From: Desulfobacteraceae bacterium
Lineage (GTDB): Bacteria > Desulfobacterota > Desulfobacteria > Desulfobacterales > ETH-SRB1
Direction of reading: 5' to 3'
Assembly (NCBI GenBank): GCA_030593145.1
Contig: JAUVHU010000008.1
Coordinates: forward strand, 1 to 52,598
DNA: 52,598 nt
Part shown: positions 50,218 to 52,598 of the stretch, one piece after another
How positions within the stretch are numbered: the stretch's first letter is position 1
How the letters are laid out: the number at the start of each line of letters is the position of its first letter
Notes under the pieces: generated by a model
Told to the model about the DNA's origin: nothing
The model's database searches: none
The model's input: the letters and a program-made list of their open reading frames with translations, nothing else
Made by a program: the position numbers and the translations under genes

Positions 50218-51756
50218 CTACTTTTCTTTAAGAATATGCGGGGTTATGAATATCAGTATTTCTTCCATATCTTTACTCTTGGACGCACCCTTGAAAAGAT
50301 ATCCCAATATAGGAATATCTTTTAGCCATGGAACTCCGTATTCGCCCTGGCTCATTGTTTCCTTGCTCAGGCCCCCGACAACTGTGGTTTGTCCGTCAAA
50401 TAGTATAACGGTGGTTTCAGCGTTTTTAGTTATAATTGTTGGATTGTTATCTACAGTATTGATAAAATCAGGCTCATCTTTACTTATTTTGATTTCTATT
50501 TTAATAGTTTTATCGTCAATAACATGCGGCGTCACTTTCAAGCTAAGTGTCGCTTTTTTATACTCTATATCGCCTATATTTTCACCTGATGTAACCTTAA
50601 AAGGGATATCCCTGCCGCTTTCTATTACAGCTTTCTGATTGTCAAGAGTTGTAATGGAAGGACTTGATAGAATATTGAGTTTGCCTTCTTCCTCTAAAGC
50701 GGAAAGCTGGACATTAAGGATATGGCTGCCTAATTTTCCAGTTACATAACCCAAAGTCATGCCTGATGCCATTGTTGGAAAATCTGACGGAAAATCAACA
50801 GCAAGACCTGAAGTTGGGTCTAATGCGGTGCCTAAAGCGCCCCCTAAAACATTTGAGTTTGAACCAGAAGTAACCCATTCGGCTTTACCGCCGCCCATAT
50901 CGTGTTTATATAATCCCCCCCATTGAACCCCAAGCTCTCTCGCTGTATCCTTGCTTGTCTCAACTATATTTGCCTCTATCAGAACTTGAGGAATCGGTCT
51001 GTCAAGCTCTTCAATTAATGGGAGCATTGTTTCAATATCATTCCTCGTTGCCTGCAGAATAAGCGCATTGGTATGTTTATCAACCATTACAGAACCATGA
51101 GTCTTTCCATCTGTCTTTTCTGCAAGAAATTTTTCCAGGTTTTTTTTAAGATCTTCTGAATCAGCAAAACTGACCTGAACGACTTTGTTCAAAAGTGGCT
51201 CAACTCTTTCCATTTGTCTTTTCTGCGTTTCTCGTGTTATATCCTGTTGCATATCTTCCAGGGTTAAAATGCGGATCAAATCTCCTTGCCATGCATAGGT
51301 AAGCCCGTATGAACGCAAAATACCTTCAAATACCTGATCCCAGGAAGCATCTTCAATATTTATACTAACTTTACCACTTACTTTCTCATTGATAATAATA
51401 TTCTGATTCACTGCTTTTGCTAAAGTCCTGAGAAGCACGGACAGTTCTATATCTCTCATTTTCAAGCTTATTTTACCGGAAGGAAGAGACTTTTCAGGCT
51501 CCGGCGACACGCCTTCTTGTTTCGCTTTTTCTTTCATTGCCTTTTCCGGCAGGTCAACAGCGTGTTTTCTGGCAGAAGGGGAAAAGCCCTTCGACTGTTC
51601 AGCTTTTATCTTCCATTTCTCAAAGAAAGTATCTTTTGTTTCACTCTTTTTGCCGGCACAACCGGCAACAATAGTGATAATTAAAATAGAAAAAACAAAC
51701 CTGAGCGCTGTTTTATAAATCAGAGTAACGTTTTTTAAATGATATTTTTTGTTCAT
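50218..51756 (-). CDS. pilQ: Type IV pilus secretin (PilQ/MshL family)
   Basis: A 512-residue outer-membrane secretin. Signal peptide ending in lipobox-like VAGC (about residue 33), an STN/N0 domain (about 95-160; LRDIELSVLLRTLAKAVN-type sequence), an N1 domain (about 195-255), then the secretin domain (about 270-510) ending VPWLKDIPILGYLFKGA...LIFITPHILKEK. It forms the ring channel through which the pilus leaves the cell. Short for PilQ and lacking AMIN domains, closer in size to MshL. In operon with the PilP-like and PilO-like genes. Confidence 0.93.
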   Translation of the reverse strand: MNKKYHLKNVTLIYKTALRFVFSILIITIVAGCAGKKSETKDTFFEKWKIKAEQSKGFSPSARKHAVDLPEKAMKEKAKQEGVSPEPEKSLPSGKISLKMRDIELSVLLRTLAKAVNQNIIINEKVSGKVSINIEDASWDQVFEGILRSYGLTYAWQGDLIRILTLEDMQQDITRETQKRQMERVEPLLNKVVQVSFADSEDLKKNLEKFLAEKTDGKTHGSVMVDKHTNALILQATRNDIETMLPLIEELDRPIPQVLIEANIVETSKDTARELGVQWGGLYKHDMGGGKAEWVTSGSNSNVLGGALGTALDPTSGLAVDFPSDFPTMASGMTLGYVTGKLGSHILNVQLSALEEEGKLNILSSPSITTLDNQKAVIESGRDIPFKVTSGENIGDIEYKKATLSLKVTPHVIDDKTIKIEIKISKDEPDFINTVDNNPTIITKNAETTVILFDGQTTVVGGLSKETMSQGEYGVPWLKDIPILGYLFKGASKSKDMEEILIFITPHILKEK

Positions 51757-51772
51757 ATCTAACTCTGCCTGC

Positions 51773-52291
51773 TTAATTTTGGTCCAATGAAGAAGTGTTG
51801 ACTTCTTCCAATGGAAGGATGATCATATTTTTACCACCTGTCAGCTCAAGCACTACCCGTGTCGGAAAAATACTACTGACAATATATCCACCGCCGTTGA
51901 TTAGCATTTCGCCTGCTTTATATTCTATACTATTAATGATGGCCAGTTTCTTATCAGCCATTTCTAAGTATCCTGAATAGGTAAAGTTTAGCTTATCGGC
52001 TGAGACTTTAGCCTGGTCGTTCTCCGGCCTGAATTTTACAGGCGGTCCGGGCTTTAAAAAAGGATCTCTTTTCCATTCTGCCCCAGTTTGTGCTATAATA
52101 AAGGCTTCGGTTTCTGTCAAGGCCGTCTTATCCACCTCTTTTATAACATCGGCTGTGAGTTTTTTCAAGTCGGTCAATTCCTCTTCCGTCTCAACATGGA
52201 TACGTTTCGGAGTATCTGCTAAAAAATTGTACGTAGCATATCCGGCGACAAGTATCACAAGACAGAGTATAATTTTTTCTCGTGTTGACAT
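51773..52291 (-). CDS. PilP/MshK-like pilus assembly protein
   Basis: A 172-residue protein with one N-terminal membrane helix (about 7-25; IILCLVILVAGYATYNFLA) and a small periplasmic domain (about 85-172) starting with EWKRDPFLKPG, the signature of PilP-type proteins that link the inner-membrane complex to the secretin. ATG 52291 is chosen; a longer frame to 52381 includes a tandem CTCAATTC repeat and is unlikely. It lies between secretin and PilO-like genes, the usual order for pilO-pilP-pilQ and mshJ-K-L. Confidence 0.82.
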   Translation of the reverse strand: MSTREKIILCLVILVAGYATYNFLADTPKRIHVETEEELTDLKKLTADVIKEVDKTALTETEAFIIAQTGAEWKRDPFLKPGPPVKFRPENDQAKVSADKLNFTYSGYLEMADKKLAIINSIEYKAGEMLINGGGYIVSSIFPTRVVLELTGGKNMIILPLEEVNTSSLDQN

Positions 52292-52372
52292 ATATAGTTC
52301 TTCATTTAGGGATTCGCTTCGCTTAATTGCGAATTTAGGAATTGAAGGTATTCTACTGATTTTAATTCCAGC

Positions 52373-52403
52373 ATTCCTCAATTCCTCAATCCCTCAATTC
52401 CTC
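52373..52403. repeat. Octamer tandem repeat (ATTCCTCA)
   Basis: Four near-identical units of ATTCCTCA (one reads ATCCCTCA) between the PilO-like stop region and the PilP-like start region; the last unit merges with the PilO-like stop codon. Confidence 0.75.
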
Positions 52404-52598
52404 TATTTTTGATTTAAACTGAGAGCGAGCCATATTTTCACCTTTAATTCTTTTCCTGCCATTGTTCTTTGAATATGAACTCTTTCTATATGTTCCAGGT
52501 AAGGAACTCTTCCAAGCTCGATTAAGAATTTGCGAAAATCAAAAAAATCCCCTCGTACAAAAGTATTGACCAGTAAAAGTCCGGAATCACGATCCAGA
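52403..52598 (-). CDS. PilO/MshJ-like pilus assembly protein, C-terminal part
   Basis: On the minus strand a frame enters at 52597 and ends at a TAG (52403-52405). The 64 visible residues include LLVNTFVRGDFFDFRKFL then IELGRVPYLEHIERVHI and a final strand ELKVKIWLALSLNQK. This matches the C-terminal ferredoxin-like domain of PilO-type proteins, which have a 'GDY..LRxFLxxLxxLP..' pattern. It forms part of the inner-membrane alignment complex. The N-terminal part lies outside the window. Confidence 0.75.
   Translation of the reverse strand, partial: LDRDSGLLLVNTFVRGDFFDFRKFLIELGRVPYLEHIERVHIQRTMAGKELKVKIWLALSLNQK

Overview
The window looks like chromosomal DNA of a Gram-negative, fairly AT-rich deltaproteobacterium (Desulfobacterota, most like Desulfobacterales). 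This rests on protein style (GAF/σ54 activators, hybrid kinases with internal GAF/PAS domains, HDOD and PilZ proteins, an MSHA/T4a-type pilus cluster with an ExeA-like ATPase, a menaquinone methyltransferase). It also rests on many short palindromic intergenic repeats of a kind common in that group. The taxonomic call is inference; no rRNA gene is present.

Layout. 1-8858 is housekeeping on the + strand: the 3' end of purB, a small lipoprotein, yajC-secD-secF (Sec translocon accessory complex), dprA, topA and a metallo-beta-lactamase-fold hydrolase. 8859-13700 is an accessory stretch: a Fic AMP-transferase-type protein with its own promoter and operator-like sites, a RadC remnant, a two-gene permease in which a NifX-like domain is fused to half of the transporter, an adenosine-specific kinase family protein, and a ubiquitin-like/Mut7-C protein. 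13706-24624 is signalling plus mobile or defence-like genes: a GAF-σ54 activator facing a σ54 promoter that leads into a 37-aa membrane peptide and a DUF3568 lipoprotein; a hybrid histidine kinase overlapping an HDOD gene; two unrecognised proteins (one with a HEPN-type RN..AH motif); a Phd/ParE toxin-antitoxin pair; a LuxR-type response regulator; and a PilZ protein.

24830-28327 holds tRNA-His and tRNA-Arg with a terminator, a MITE-like element, ubiE/menG, dnaJ, queD and pyrE (with an attenuator-like hairpin in its leader). 28664-37005 is an envelope and division block: TolC-FtsE-FtsX-EnvC-like-CtpA-YibQ, followed by a YchF-like protein with a degenerate P-loop. FtsEX normally activates amidases through an EnvC-type LytM protein, and the LytM domain here has lost zinc ligands, as in EnvC.

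37383-52598 is a type IV pilus locus of MSHA/T4a type. The platform protein, a major pilin-like protein and four minor pilins lie on the + strand, interrupted by a YfhO-like membrane protein and a convergent glycosyltransferase-methyltransferase fusion. Two tandem PilZ genes follow, the second fused to a Phd/YefM antitoxin-like domain. The assembly ATPase, an ExeA/MshM-like ATPase with LysM and SPOR-like ends, the secretin, and PilP-like and PilO-like proteins run convergently on the - strand.

The most interesting points are the Phd-PilZ fusion, the σ54-driven small ORF/lipoprotein unit, the split NifX-permease, the modular palindromic repeats that keep a core but exchange arms (one copy separates ftsE from ftsX), and the repeat-derived leader of one minor pilin. 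No CRISPR array, rRNA or intact transposase was seen.
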